Assembly (NCBI RefSeq): GCF_030408455.1
Contig: NZ_CP046977.1
Span: forward strand, 186,001 to 250,000
DNA length: 64,000 bases
From: Corynebacterium atrinae
GTDB taxonomy: Bacteria; Actinomycetota; Actinomycetes; Mycobacteriales; Mycobacteriaceae
Reading direction: 5' to 3'
Shown: piece after piece, positions 16,805 to 27,200 of the stretch
Layout: each line of letters starts with the position of its first letter
Position numbering within the stretch: position 1 is the first letter of the stretch
The notes under the pieces: model-generated
Seen by the model: only the letters and a program-made list of their open reading frames with translations
What the model was told of the DNA's origin: nothing
Database searches by the model: none
Translations under genes and position numbers: made by a program

Positions 16805-17641
16805 TTAGATGCTGATGCGAGACAGGACAACCGTGGACACGATCATCATGGCAAAGGCCGCCGCCATCCAGCCCCACTCCCAACCCTCAACGCGGAATCT
16901 CTCGAAGAGGACGAGGTAGCCCAGCGCGAACGCGACGATGGGCTCCCCAATTTTCATGGCTGGAAGCGACGTCCGCAGGGCCCCCGCGTCGAAGGCATTC
17001 TGCTGGACCCACGTGCCAATTGAGGCCGCAAGTATCAAGGCGTACAGCTCCCACGCCGTGAGCAGTCCCGGGATACCCGAGGCAACGAACACATCGGCCA
17101 CCGCCTTGGACAGCACTGCCACGTAGCCGAACACCGCACCCGTAACCAAGCCCTGCATGAGGGCCCGCTCCCGCCGGATCTGGCGTCGCGCAATCCGATC
17201 CATCGCTGTGAGCACAATAAACCCCACGGCGAGAGCCGGAATCCACCGCTCCAACGGCGGATGATCCTCGCCGCCCACCGGTCGACCAATCAGCACCAAC
17301 GCCGTCACCGACAGCGTCAGGGTGGAGGACCAGAACATCTCCTGCCGGCTGATGCGGCGCCCCTCGTACATCGCCGAGAGCGGCAGTGTGAACATCAGCG
17401 ACATCACCAACACTGGTTGGACGATGAGCAGCGGGCCGAAACTCAGCGCGACCACCTGCAATGCATACGCAATGATCGCGGTGGACATGCCCGCCCACCA
17501 CAGCGGCCGACGCATAGCCACGAGAATCGGGGAGGATCCCGCGGGCGCGCTTTCGACGATGCGGTGGCGGACGACCGTGCCCCACGCGATCGTCAAGGCC
17601 GAAGCCAACGCGAAGAGCACGGCAAGTACGTAGCTGTGCAC
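16805..17641 (-). CDS. DMT-superfamily (EamA-like) permease
   Basis: 278 residues with about nine to ten hydrophobic helices and almost no soluble part apart from a short central loop (DRIARRQIRRERAL). The two-repeat architecture, with GRPVGGEDHPP in the middle, is that of drug/metabolite transporters. The GTG at 17641 has TAGGCT ending 7 nt upstream. It lies between the DnaQ-like gene and leuA on the same strand, but no functional link is evident. Substrate unknown. Confidence 0.72.
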   Translation of the reverse strand: MHSYVLAVLFALASALTIAWGTVVRHRIVESAPAGSSPILVAMRRPLWWAGMSTAIIAYALQVVALSFGPLLIVQPVLVMSLMFTLPLSAMYEGRRISRQEMFWSSTLTLSVTALVLIGRPVGGEDHPPLERWIPALAVGFIVLTAMDRIARRQIRRERALMQGLVTGAVFGYVAVLSKAVADVFVASGIPGLLTAWELYALILAASIGTWVQQNAFDAGALRTSLPAMKIGEPIVAFALGYLVLFERFRVEGWEWGWMAAAFAMMIVSTVVLSRISI

Positions 17642-17677
17642 CCTGACTAGCCTAATTGGGAAGTCACGGCAGGGGGT

Positions 17678-19672
<1,995 letters not shown>

Positions 19673-19726
19673 TTAGACCTGAGGCCCGCCGCGGCGAAGA
19701 AGGAGGAGGTTCGCGCGGGAGAACAT
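19673..19726 (-). CDS. leuL: Leu-rich leader peptide of leuA
   Basis: A 17-codon open frame reading MFSRANLLLLRRGGPQV and ending in TAA. Four consecutive leucine codons (CTC CTC CTT CTT) are what a leucine-sensing attenuator needs: ribosome stalling there would change pairing of the stem that starts 5 nt past the stop. A good promoter lies upstream, with -10 TAGCAT ending 7 nt before the ATG, so the peptide starts at the transcript's first codon. Leader peptides before leuA are known in actinobacteria; this one is read directly here. Confidence 0.85.
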   Translation of the reverse strand: MFSRANLLLLRRGGPQV

Positions 19727-19733
19727 GGGGAGA

Positions 19734-19761
19734 ATGCTACACACCCTTCTGGGCGCGTCAA
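19734..19761 (-). promoter_or_regulatory. Promoter of leuL-leuA
   Basis: On the - strand, -35 TTGACG (19756-19761) and -10 TAGCAT (19734-19739) are separated by 16 nt. Initiation about 7 nt downstream would fall at the leuL ATG. Confidence 0.75.
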
Positions 19762-19837
19762 CGGTTTTCAGCAAAATTCGGGGGTGGAAGATGCTTATCG
19801 ACGCACCCCCGCCCCCATGTTGGCTGGAAGTACAGCG

Positions 19838-19864
19838 CAAAAGCAGCCCCTGTCGGGGCTGCTT
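19838..19864 (-). terminator. Intrinsic terminator after the 30-residue peptide gene
   Basis: Arms AAGCAGCCCC and GGGGCTGCTT around a 4-nt loop; on the - strand the stem is followed by TTTT. It lies 16 nt after the stop of the small gene, supporting that gene as a separate transcription unit. Confidence 0.85.
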
Positions 19865-19879
19865 GGTCGGGCTGGGGGC

Positions 19880-19972
19880 CTACATAAAGGAACTGAGGAA
19901 GCCCATGAAGCCGTTGTATCCGGACAGGTAGGCGATGACGTTGGCGACGGCGAGGAGGAGTCCCGTGCTCAT
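19880..19972 (-). CDS. 30-residue hydrophobic peptide, possible membrane or mycomembrane peptide
   Basis: A short gene starting MSTGLLLAVANVIAYLSG and ending GFLSSFM. It is preceded by GAAAGG at 8 nt from the ATG and followed at once by a strong terminator, so it looks like a real monocistronic gene although only 93 nt long. Almost the whole peptide is one hydrophobic helix with several Ser and Gly. Corynebacterial PorA- and PorH-type porins are similarly tiny, lack signal peptides and are modified on Ser with mycolic acids. A comparison is tempting but sequence identity with those was not seen. It is not recognised otherwise. Confidence 0.65.
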   Translation of the reverse strand: MSTGLLLAVANVIAYLSGYNGFMGFLSSFM

Positions 19973-20098
19973 ATGGGTACCTTTCGTGGGGATCGGAAGA
20001 ATCAATTCTCTATTCATTTTAGAGGTCAAAATATTTTCCGGGGCAAGGCGTGCGCCGTGGGGTACGTCACAGGGTTGGCACAAATGTAATTGGCTCCA

Positions 20099-20127
20099 TT
20101 GCCAATTGTTCGAAACGGGTTTAGGGT
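20099..20127 (+). promoter_or_regulatory. Promoter of deoD
   Basis: -35 TTGCCA (20099-20104), 17-nt spacer, -10 TAGGGT (20122-20127). The deoD ATG at 20135 lies 7 nt after the -10, so the mRNA is probably leaderless. Confidence 0.7.
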
Positions 20128-20134
20128 AGTCCTT

Positions 20135-20851
20135 ATGACGACCAAGAGCACCCCCCACATCAATCCGCGTGGTGTTGATATCGCCGAGACCATCCTGCTC
20201 CCGGGCGATCCGCTGCGCGCCAAGTACATCGCCGAGAACTACCTGGAAGATGTTGTCCAGTTCAATGACGTCCGCAACATGCTCGGCTACACCGGCACCT
20301 TCCGCGGTGCCCCCATCTCGGTGATGGGATCCGGCATGGGCATTCCCTCCATCAGCATCTACGCGTGGGAACTGATCAACATCTTCGAGTGCAAGAAGGT
20401 AGTCCGCATCGGTTCCTGCGGTTCCCTGCAGCCGGAGATCGACCTCTACGAGATCATCGTCGGCCAGTCTGCATCGACGGACTCCAACATCCTGGACCAG
20501 TACAACGTACCTGGCACCTGGGCTCCCACGGCCTCGTGGAAGCTGCTCAAGGCTGTCACCGATGAGGCTGAGAAGCAGAACGTCAACGTGCACGTGGGCA
20601 ACATTTTGTCCAGCGACGTTTTCTACCACGCCGATGAGACCGCGAATCAGCGTTGGGCCGACATGGGCGTCCTCGGCGTCGAGATGGAATCCGCTGGCCT
20701 CTACGCCATTGCCGCACGGGCTGGCGTCGATGCGCTCGGTTTGTTCACCGTCTCCGACAACATCTTGACCGGCGGCACCACCACTCCGGAGGAGCGCCAG
20801 ACCGCCTTCACCCAGATGATGGAACTCGCCCTTCCGTTGGCTGAGGTCTAG
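20135..20851 (+). CDS. deoD: Purine-nucleoside phosphorylase, DeoD type
   Basis: 238 residues, the length of the hexameric DeoD enzymes. It splits purine (deoxy)ribonucleosides with phosphate to base and (deoxy)ribose 1-phosphate. Seen motifs: ILLPGDPLRAKYIAE, the phosphate-binding region VRIGSCGSLQ, the substrate-binding GVEMESAGLYAIA and TVSDNILTGG with the catalytic Asp. An MFS transporter gene starts 5 nt after its stop, so the two are co-transcribed and the transporter may bring in nucleosides. Confidence 0.95.
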   Translation: MTTKSTPHINPRGVDIAETILLPGDPLRAKYIAENYLEDVVQFNDVRNMLGYTGTFRGAPISVMGSGMGIPSISIYAWELINIFECKKVVRIGSCGSLQPEIDLYEIIVGQSASTDSNILDQYNVPGTWAPTASWKLLKAVTDEAEKQNVNVHVGNILSSDVFYHADETANQRWADMGVLGVEMESAGLYAIAARAGVDALGLFTVSDNILTGGTTTPEERQTAFTQMMELALPLAEV

Positions 20852-20856
20852 ATCCT

Positions 20857-22215
20857 GTGAGCACTTCCACCAATACGCCGCGCAGCGCGGTCAATCCCAA
20901 GGCAGCCGTCCCGGTCCTGCTCTTCGCCTTCGTCTTCTGCCTGATTGTGGACAATGGCTTCAAAACAATGACCATGCCCATCGCCGAGGGCTTGGGCATT
21001 TCCGATAACACTGCTAGCCTCCAGGCTTCCTTGGCCGGCGTGGTTATTGGTATCGGCGCAGTTGTTTACGCAGCGCTGGCCGATTCGATCTCCATCCGCA
21101 AGCTCATGCTCGTCGGCGTGGGCTTCATCGTCGTCGGTTCCCTCATCGGTTTCATCTTCTCCGGCTCCTGGCCAATGGTGCTCACCGGACGCATCATTCA
21201 GACTGCCGGTCTGGCCGCCGCTGAGACCCTTTACGTCATTTACGTGACTAAGCATCTCGCGCCCGAGGATCAGAAGACCTACCTTGGCTTCTCCACCGCG
21301 GCTTTCCAGTTCGGTCTCCTGGTCGGCGCACTGACCAGTGGATTCATTGCCACCTACGTCTCGTGGACGGCAATGTTCCTCATCCCGCTCATTCTCATCT
21401 TGGTCGTCCCGGCCATCTTCAAGATGATCCCCGAGGACGAGGCCGTCGAAGGCCACCTCGACATCCTGGGACTGTTCCTCATCGCGTTGTTCGCTTCCAG
21501 CCTCACCATGTACATGCAGGCCTTCAACCCGCTGTGGATCGTGCCCACCATCATCGGCCTGGCCCTTTTTGCTTGGCACGTCAAGTCCCACAACGGTGCC
21601 CTCGTGCGCCCGGAGTTCTTCACCAACGGCCGCTATGTCTGGGCGATCATCCTGGTCTTCATCGTCTACTCGACCCAGCTCGGCTACATCTTCCTGCTGC
21701 CTTATGCTGCGAACTCGCTCCACGGCATGTCGCTGGATCGCGCCGCGCTGCTCATGGTTCCGGGTTATGTCTGTGCCGTCCTCGTCGGCATCTTCTCCGG
21801 CAAGATCGGCAAGGTGTTGTCTTCGCGCCAGACCATCTTCACTGCGCTGGCGATGATCATCGGTTCTCTGGTCCTGGCGGCATTGTTCATGCAGGCGCAT
21901 GTCGGTGTGCTGATCATCTCCATCGTGCTCTTCGCCTCCGGCTTCGCCCTGCTCTACGCCCCGTTGGTGAATACGGCCCTGAGCAACATCCCGCCCGCCA
22001 AGTCCGGCATCGCGATCGGTTTCTACAACCTCATCATCAACATCGCCATCCCGCTCGGCATCGCTTACACCGCGAAGCTGCAGGATGTGGGCTTGAGCTT
22101 CTCCACCGTTTTGTGGGTGCTCGCCGCGATCGCCGCAGTGGGTGCACTCATCTACTTCCTCGCAGATCGCACCATGTCGGTTCGGGAAAAGGCCGCAGCG
22201 GGAGTTGCCGCTTAA
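20857..22215 (+). CDS. MFS transporter, co-transcribed with deoD
   Basis: 452 residues with twelve to fourteen membrane segments. The pattern resembles TetA(L)/DHA2-like major facilitator proteins (FNLIINIAIPLGIAY-type segment, loop EDEAVEGHLDILG in the middle). GTG start 5 nt after deoD, without its own strong ribosome site, so translation is probably coupled. The pairing with purine nucleoside phosphorylase suggests nucleoside or purine transport, but DHA2 proteins often export drugs; context is the only evidence for the substrate. Confidence 0.82.
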   Translation: MSTSTNTPRSAVNPKAAVPVLLFAFVFCLIVDNGFKTMTMPIAEGLGISDNTASLQASLAGVVIGIGAVVYAALADSISIRKLMLVGVGFIVVGSLIGFIFSGSWPMVLTGRIIQTAGLAAAETLYVIYVTKHLAPEDQKTYLGFSTAAFQFGLLVGALTSGFIATYVSWTAMFLIPLILILVVPAIFKMIPEDEAVEGHLDILGLFLIALFASSLTMYMQAFNPLWIVPTIIGLALFAWHVKSHNGALVRPEFFTNGRYVWAIILVFIVYSTQLGYIFLLPYAANSLHGMSLDRAALLMVPGYVCAVLVGIFSGKIGKVLSSRQTIFTALAMIIGSLVLAALFMQAHVGVLIISIVLFASGFALLYAPLVNTALSNIPPAKSGIAIGFYNLIINIAIPLGIAYTAKLQDVGLSFSTVLWVLAAIAAVGALIYFLADRTMSVREKAAAGVAA

Positions 22216-22224
22216 GCTTGAAAG

Positions 22225-23319
22225 GTGCCGAAAGTACGCCTGAGTTTTATCAGCAGCGCCGCGCTCATCTTCCTGGTGGGCTCGGCGCTGCGCGTCGTTG
22301 TGCTTGGCCTGGTTGGCCGCGCTAACGAAGAGAAGCTCACGGACCTCCTCACCTCCTGGGATGCCAAGTACTACCTGGACATCGCCCGGGACGGCTACTT
22401 CAACTCAGCCACTAACACCGACGTCCCGGTGCACGAGCGGACCTTGGCGTTCTTTCCCGGGTTCCCCATGCTCCTCCGGGCTCTCCACCAAGTCACGGGC
22501 TTGGACCTATTCTTCTTAGCCCTGCTCCTTAATTCAGTGGCAGGCGTAGCCCTAACAGCGGGCGCAATGGCCATTGCCCGACGCATGGGAGCGAACTGGG
22601 CCCATCAACTGGGGGCAGGTGTCCTGGCTTCCGGCGCCCCGATGTCGACGACCTTCACCATGCCCTACACCGAGGCTCTTTTTGGGGCTCTCGCCTTCTG
22701 GGCTCTGGTTGCTCTCATGGATCGCCGTTGGTGGCTCGCGTCTTCACTCATCTTCTTGTGTGGCTTCACCCGCCTCACCGCCGTCGCACTGGTCGGCGCC
22801 TTCCTAGTGGTGGTGCTCCTCAAGGCCCGAGCCGACAAAAAGGCCTGGGTCGCCCTCCTGCTGAGCCCGTGGTCGTTCGTGGGTTATCTCCTCTGGGCAA
22901 GCTGGCATACGAGAGATGCTGGGGGATACTTCGGCATCCAGCAGGATGGCTGGAACTCGACCTTCGATGGTGGAGTGGCCACGGCCACGTGGGTATATCA
23001 AGTTCTCACCAGCTCCACCGATGGCGGTTACCTCCTCACCGCAGCCGTCATCATCGCGGCTGTGGTCTTCCTCGCACTTTCCTGGCGGCGCCTACCGCTT
23101 GAGGTGTGGGTTTTTTCCGCCACTCTCATGGCTACCGTTGTGCTCTCCGATGGCATCATGCACTCCCGTCCACGTCTGCTTCTGCCAGCTGTTCTGGTCC
23201 TCCTTCCCTGGGTAGAGCGCATTCCTCCGCGTTGGCTGCCGGGGGCCGCGGCGGCATGGTTGTTGTGGGGTGCGTGGTTTTCCGCTTACATGCTCGGGGT
23301 CTTTGCCTGGGCAATCTAG
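22225..23319 (+). CDS. Membrane glycosyltransferase, PIG-V (mannosyltransferase) like
   Basis: 364 residues with about nine hydrophobic segments. The N-terminal lumenal-type loop has LTSWDAKYYLDIARDGY and the next has LAFFPGFPMLLRAL, motifs of the PIG-V/Mannosyl_trans2 family of polyprenyl-phosphate-sugar dependent transferases. In mycolata such proteins build cell-envelope mannans or modify proteins. GTG start overlapping an AAAGG ribosome site; it begins 9 nt after the MFS gene and may belong to that operon, although lysC follows with its own start region. Acceptor unknown. Confidence 0.65.
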   Translation: MPKVRLSFISSAALIFLVGSALRVVVLGLVGRANEEKLTDLLTSWDAKYYLDIARDGYFNSATNTDVPVHERTLAFFPGFPMLLRALHQVTGLDLFFLALLLNSVAGVALTAGAMAIARRMGANWAHQLGAGVLASGAPMSTTFTMPYTEALFGALAFWALVALMDRRWWLASSLIFLCGFTRLTAVALVGAFLVVVLLKARADKKAWVALLLSPWSFVGYLLWASWHTRDAGGYFGIQQDGWNSTFDGGVATATWVYQVLTSSTDGGYLLTAAVIIAAVVFLALSWRRLPLEVWVFSATLMATVVLSDGIMHSRPRLLLPAVLVLLPWVERIPPRWLPGAAAAWLLWGAWFSAYMLGVFAWAI

Positions 23320-23424
23320 GTCGATTTTAGTTTTCTGCACCGTGCAACTTAATGCCCTATGCGAGGTGGTGGAAGGTACGATGAACCACGAACTTCGATC
23401 CCCGAGACGAAAGGTGGCCCACCG

Positions 23425-24690
23425 GTGGCTCTGATCGTTCAGAAATATGGTGGCTCTTCGTTGGAAACAGCGGAGCGCATTCGCGCGGTAGCGGAGCGCA
23501 TCGTCGCCACCAAGAAGGCGGGCAACGATGTCGTCGTTGTTTGCTCCGCGATGGGCGATACCACCGACGAACTGCTGGATTTGGCCGCGCAGGTCAATCC
23601 GGTGCCGCCGGCCCGCGAGATGGATATGTTGCTCACCGCTGGCGAGCGCATCTCGAATGCCCTGGTGGCGATGGCTATTGAGTCGTTTGGGGCGAAGGCG
23701 CAGTCCTTCACCGGTTCGCAGGCGGGTGTGCTCACCACGGAGCGCCACGGCAACGCCCGGATCGTGGATGTCACGCCTCAGCGCGTGCAGGAAGCCCTTG
23801 ACGCTGGTTCTATCTGCATCGTCGCTGGTTTCCAGGGCGTCAATAAGGACACCCGCGATGTCACGACCTTGGGCCGCGGCGGTTCAGACACCACGGCGGT
23901 CGCTTTGGCGGCTGCTCTCAACGCGGATGTGTGCGAGATCTACTCGGATGTCGATGGCGTTTACACCGCCGATCCGCGCATCGTCCCCAATGCCCAGAAG
24001 CTGGACAAGCTCTCCTTCGAGGAGATGCTCGAGTTGGCAGCTGTTGGCTCAAAGATCCTGGTCCTGCGCAGCGTCGAGTACGCCCGCGCTTTCAACGTTC
24101 CCATGCGAGTTCGCTCGTCTTATAGCAATGATCCCGGCACCCTGATCGCCGGTTCGATGGAGGATATTCCCGTGGAAGAAGCAGTCCTGACCGGTGTAGC
24201 TACCGACAACTCGGAGGCCAAGGTCACCATCCTCGGCATTCCCGATAAGCCGGGCGAGGCAGCAACCGTGTTCCGCGCGGTCGCCGATGCTGAGATCAAC
24301 ATTGACATGGTGTTGCAGAACGTCTCCTCCTTGGAGGATGGCAAGACCGACATCACTTTCACGTGCCCGCGTTCCGACGGACCTCGCGCCATGGAACAGC
24401 TGAAGAAGCTGCAGCTGGATAAGGGCTGGACGAACGTGCTTTACGACGATCAGGTGGGCAAGGTTTCCCTCGTCGGCGCCGGCATGAAGTCCCATCCCGG
24501 CGTCACCGCCGACTTCACCGAAGCCCTCCGCGATGCGGGGGTCAACATCGAACTGATTTCCACCTCGGAGATCCGCATCTCCGTCCTCATCCGCGAAGCC
24601 GACATCAACGCTGCCGCCCGCGCCCTCCATGAGCGTTTCGAACTCGGCGGCGACACCACCGCCACCGTGTATGCCGGCACGGGCCGATAA
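23425..24690 (+). CDS. lysC: Aspartate kinase, alpha subunit
   Basis: 421 residues, same length as C. glutamicum LysC. It phosphorylates aspartate, the entry to lysine, threonine, methionine and diaminopimelate synthesis. The kinase domain starts [13 protein letters not shown] and contains [15 protein letters not shown]; two ACT domains in the C-terminal third (from [13 protein letters not shown] and [14 protein letters not shown]) carry the lysine/threonine feedback site. I chose GTG 23425 because the upstream extension to 23359 does not look like kinase sequence. asd follows after 21 nt, forming the ask-asd operon. Confidence 0.97.
   Translation: MALIVQKYGGSSLETAERIRAVAERIVATKKAGNDVVVVCSAMGDTTDELLDLAAQVNPVPPAREMDMLLTAGERISNALVAMAIESFGAKAQSFTGSQAGVLTTERHGNARIVDVTPQRVQEALDAGSICIVAGFQGVNKDTRDVTTLGRGGSDTTAVALAAALNADVCEIYSDVDGVYTADPRIVPNAQKLDKLSFEEMLELAAVGSKILVLRSVEYARAFNVPMRVRSSYSNDPGTLIAGSMEDIPVEEAVLTGVATDNSEAKVTILGIPDKPGEAATVFRAVADAEINIDMVLQNVSSLEDGKTDITFTCPRSDGPRAMEQLKKLQLDKGWTNVLYDDQVGKVSLVGAGMKSHPGVTADFTEALRDAGVNIELISTSEIRISVLIREADINAAARALHERFELGGDTTATVYAGTGR
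24172..24690 (+). CDS. lysC: Aspartate kinase, beta subunit from internal start
   Basis: An internal in-frame GTG at codon 250 ([11 protein letters not shown]) is preceded by GGAGGA at 7-nt spacing. It would give a 172-residue protein made of the two ACT domains, the same as the beta subunit known from C. glutamicum. The alpha2beta2 enzyme binds lysine plus threonine at the alpha-beta interface. The ribosome site and codon position are seen; expression is inferred from the known case. Confidence 0.8.
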   Translation: MEEAVLTGVATDNSEAKVTILGIPDKPGEAATVFRAVADAEINIDMVLQNVSSLEDGKTDITFTCPRSDGPRAMEQLKKLQLDKGWTNVLYDDQVGKVSLVGAGMKSHPGVTADFTEALRDAGVNIELISTSEIRISVLIREADINAAARALHERFELGGDTTATVYAGTGR

Positions 24691-25743
<1,053 letters not shown>

Positions 25744-25761
25744 TCAACTTCGGACATTTAA

Positions 25762-25790
25762 CCCGCCACAGCCCTGCTGTGGCGGGTTTT
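25762..25790 (+). terminator. Terminator of lysC-asd
   Basis: Perfect 11-bp stem, CCCGCCACAGC and GCTGTGGCGGG around a 3-nt loop, followed by TTTTCTG. Confidence 0.93.
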
Positions 25791-25895
25791 CTGTGATCTA
25801 CACCACGACCTTGTGTATATGTTGTGAGTTCTTTAGAAAAAGGGTTGAATGTACATGTCCAAGTCTTCACACAGAACAGGGAGCCTGCGAGGCCT

Positions 25896-26918
25896 ATGTT
25901 TACTCGATCTAGAAAGTCCTTGACTGCGGTTGTTGCGGCCGTGGCAATTGGTATTTCGTCCGTCCTAACCCCGGTCGCGCAGGCCCAGGTTGCCCGTCCC
26001 GACGTCCAACAGCGCGACGGTGACCGCACCGTCGGTTGTTCCGTCGACTGGAACGCTGAAGCGATCTATGATCCGCGCTTCAGCGACTGGACCGTCATGG
26101 GATTCTCGGAGAATGTCGACGAAGACACCGGTGATTTCAAGAAGTTCCTCCAAGTCCAGCACTTCGGTAATGCTGCCTCCCGCGTGGCCGTTGCTACCTC
26201 TAAGACCATCAACAACGCCAAGCTGGTCGTCGAATTGCAAGAGGTCGAGGGTAAGTCTTGGACCGTTGGAAATTCAGCAGGTCGACTCTTCCCCGCGGAG
26301 AGGGAGGAGCATTTTGATAAGCCGATCACTCCCGTGGGAACCATCTCCGGGAACACTGCCACCTATGATCTGGGCACCCTTGAAGCTGGAAGTTTCACCT
26401 CCACCAGCCAGTCCATCCGACTGGACCCGGGGCAGCTGCAGGCGCTGACCGAGCCGGCCGCCGATGGAACCTGGAGCGATGCCTTCAAGGTGAATGCTCG
26501 TCTGACCGGTGACCTTGCTCCGGAAGATTGCGAGAGTGGTGGTACCCCGCCGATTTCTACGTGTGTTGCTGCTGGTTTGACTGTTGGTTTGCCGCTCCTG
26601 CTACTAGTCCCGGTGGGTATGGCTGGTCAGCTTAATATTCCGGGCTTGGATCAGCTCAATGCTGATCTGCAGGCTCAGTTGCGTAACGCTAACTCCCAGC
26701 TGCAGCAGCAGTTCGGTGTGTTCGATCCGAGCCAGGCTCAGTACATCAACCAGATCAACGCCGAGATTGCTCGCTTCACTGCGGATAACCGCACCATCAT
26801 TAATGGTGCTGCGATGGTTGCCCTTGGTCTGCTGGCTGCCTCTTACCTTTACAACAGCTGTGTTGGTGAAGATGGGACGTCGTCTACTTCTTCGCTGTCG
26901 TCGGGTTCTTCCGAGTAA
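25896..26918 (+). CDS. Secreted surface protein with C-terminal two-helix, Ser-rich module (paralogue of the 2302 gene)
   Basis: 340 residues. Signal peptide MFTRSRKSLTAVVAAVAIG... with likely cleavage after VAQA. The middle is polar with no recognised domain. The C-terminal module matches that of the 2302-3615 protein: CVA, a hydrophobic GLPLLLLVPVGM helix, QLNIPGLDQL, a Gln/Asn-rich amphipathic part, INQIN-like repeat, second helix, a lone Cys and a tail ending SLSSGSSE. The middle regions of the two are not obviously alike, so the tail behaves as a portable anchoring or sorting unit. The ATG at 25896 is chosen because the signal peptide begins there; a longer frame from 25824 has a polar, non-signal start. 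Function unknown. Confidence 0.78.
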   Translation: MFTRSRKSLTAVVAAVAIGISSVLTPVAQAQVARPDVQQRDGDRTVGCSVDWNAEAIYDPRFSDWTVMGFSENVDEDTGDFKKFLQVQHFGNAASRVAVATSKTINNAKLVVELQEVEGKSWTVGNSAGRLFPAEREEHFDKPITPVGTISGNTATYDLGTLEAGSFTSTSQSIRLDPGQLQALTEPAADGTWSDAFKVNARLTGDLAPEDCESGGTPPISTCVAAGLTVGLPLLLLVPVGMAGQLNIPGLDQLNADLQAQLRNANSQLQQQFGVFDPSQAQYINQINAEIARFTADNRTIINGAAMVALGLLAASYLYNSCVGEDGTSSTSSLSSGSSE

Positions 26919-26934
26919 CGTCAGCTAAACAACA

Positions 26935-26970
26935 GATGCCCGGTTCCCTTTAAGGGGGCCGGGCATCATG
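26935..26970 (+). terminator. Terminator of the surface protein gene
   Basis: Arms GATGCCCGG (26935-26943) and CCGGGCATC (26959-26967) with an inner CCCTT/AAGGG pairing. The T-run is weak (ATGCTGTTCT). Confidence 0.7.
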
Positions 26971-26979
26971 CTGTTCTAA

Positions 26980-27069
26980 TCACTCATTGGCCCTCTGTCG
27001 CTTGACCTTCCCCGCCCGCGTCACGACGTCGAGGTGCCCGCCGAACTCCGCCGCGAGCTGCTCGGCCTG
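26980..27069 (-). pseudogene. Possible remnant of a coding region
   Basis: A 29-codon GC-rich stretch on the - strand (AEQLAAEFGGHLDVV then TRAGKVKRQRANE, stop TGA) reads like the C-terminal end of a normal protein. It has no start; a TAG precedes it directly. It may be the scar of a gene lost when the HNH gene arrived. The opposite strand also has an open frame here, so this is only a suggestion. Confidence 0.25.
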
Positions 27070-27148
27070 CTACATAGCTGACCATTCAACCCCCTGATTG
27101 AAAAACATCCACAAAGTAGCTTCTACCCCTTGCGCAGTTCGCTGTTGT

Positions 27149-27169
27149 GTTCTAACATTGTGTTAGAAC
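27149..27169. promoter_or_regulatory. Perfect palindrome before the HNH gene
   Basis: Arms GTTCTAACA and TGTTAGAAC with a 3-nt centre, 31 nt before the GTG/ATG start region of the HNH protein. TTGCGC and GCGCAA flank it as a further imperfect arm pair. It overlaps -10-like hexamers (TAACAT), so it is a likely operator; the binding protein is unknown. Confidence 0.5.
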
Positions 27170-27200
27170 GCGCAAGCGAAATAACTGGGGGTGAGCACAC

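Noticed and set aside
23320..23424. Lysine riboswitch before lysC
   Set aside because: Only 105 nt are available and no lysine-riboswitch core was seen; corynebacterial lysC is controlled by feedback inhibition.
27149..27169. LexA box upstream of the HNH gene
   Set aside because: The palindrome is TTCTAACA-based and lacks the TCGAA/TTCGA arms, so it is reported as an operator of unknown protein instead.
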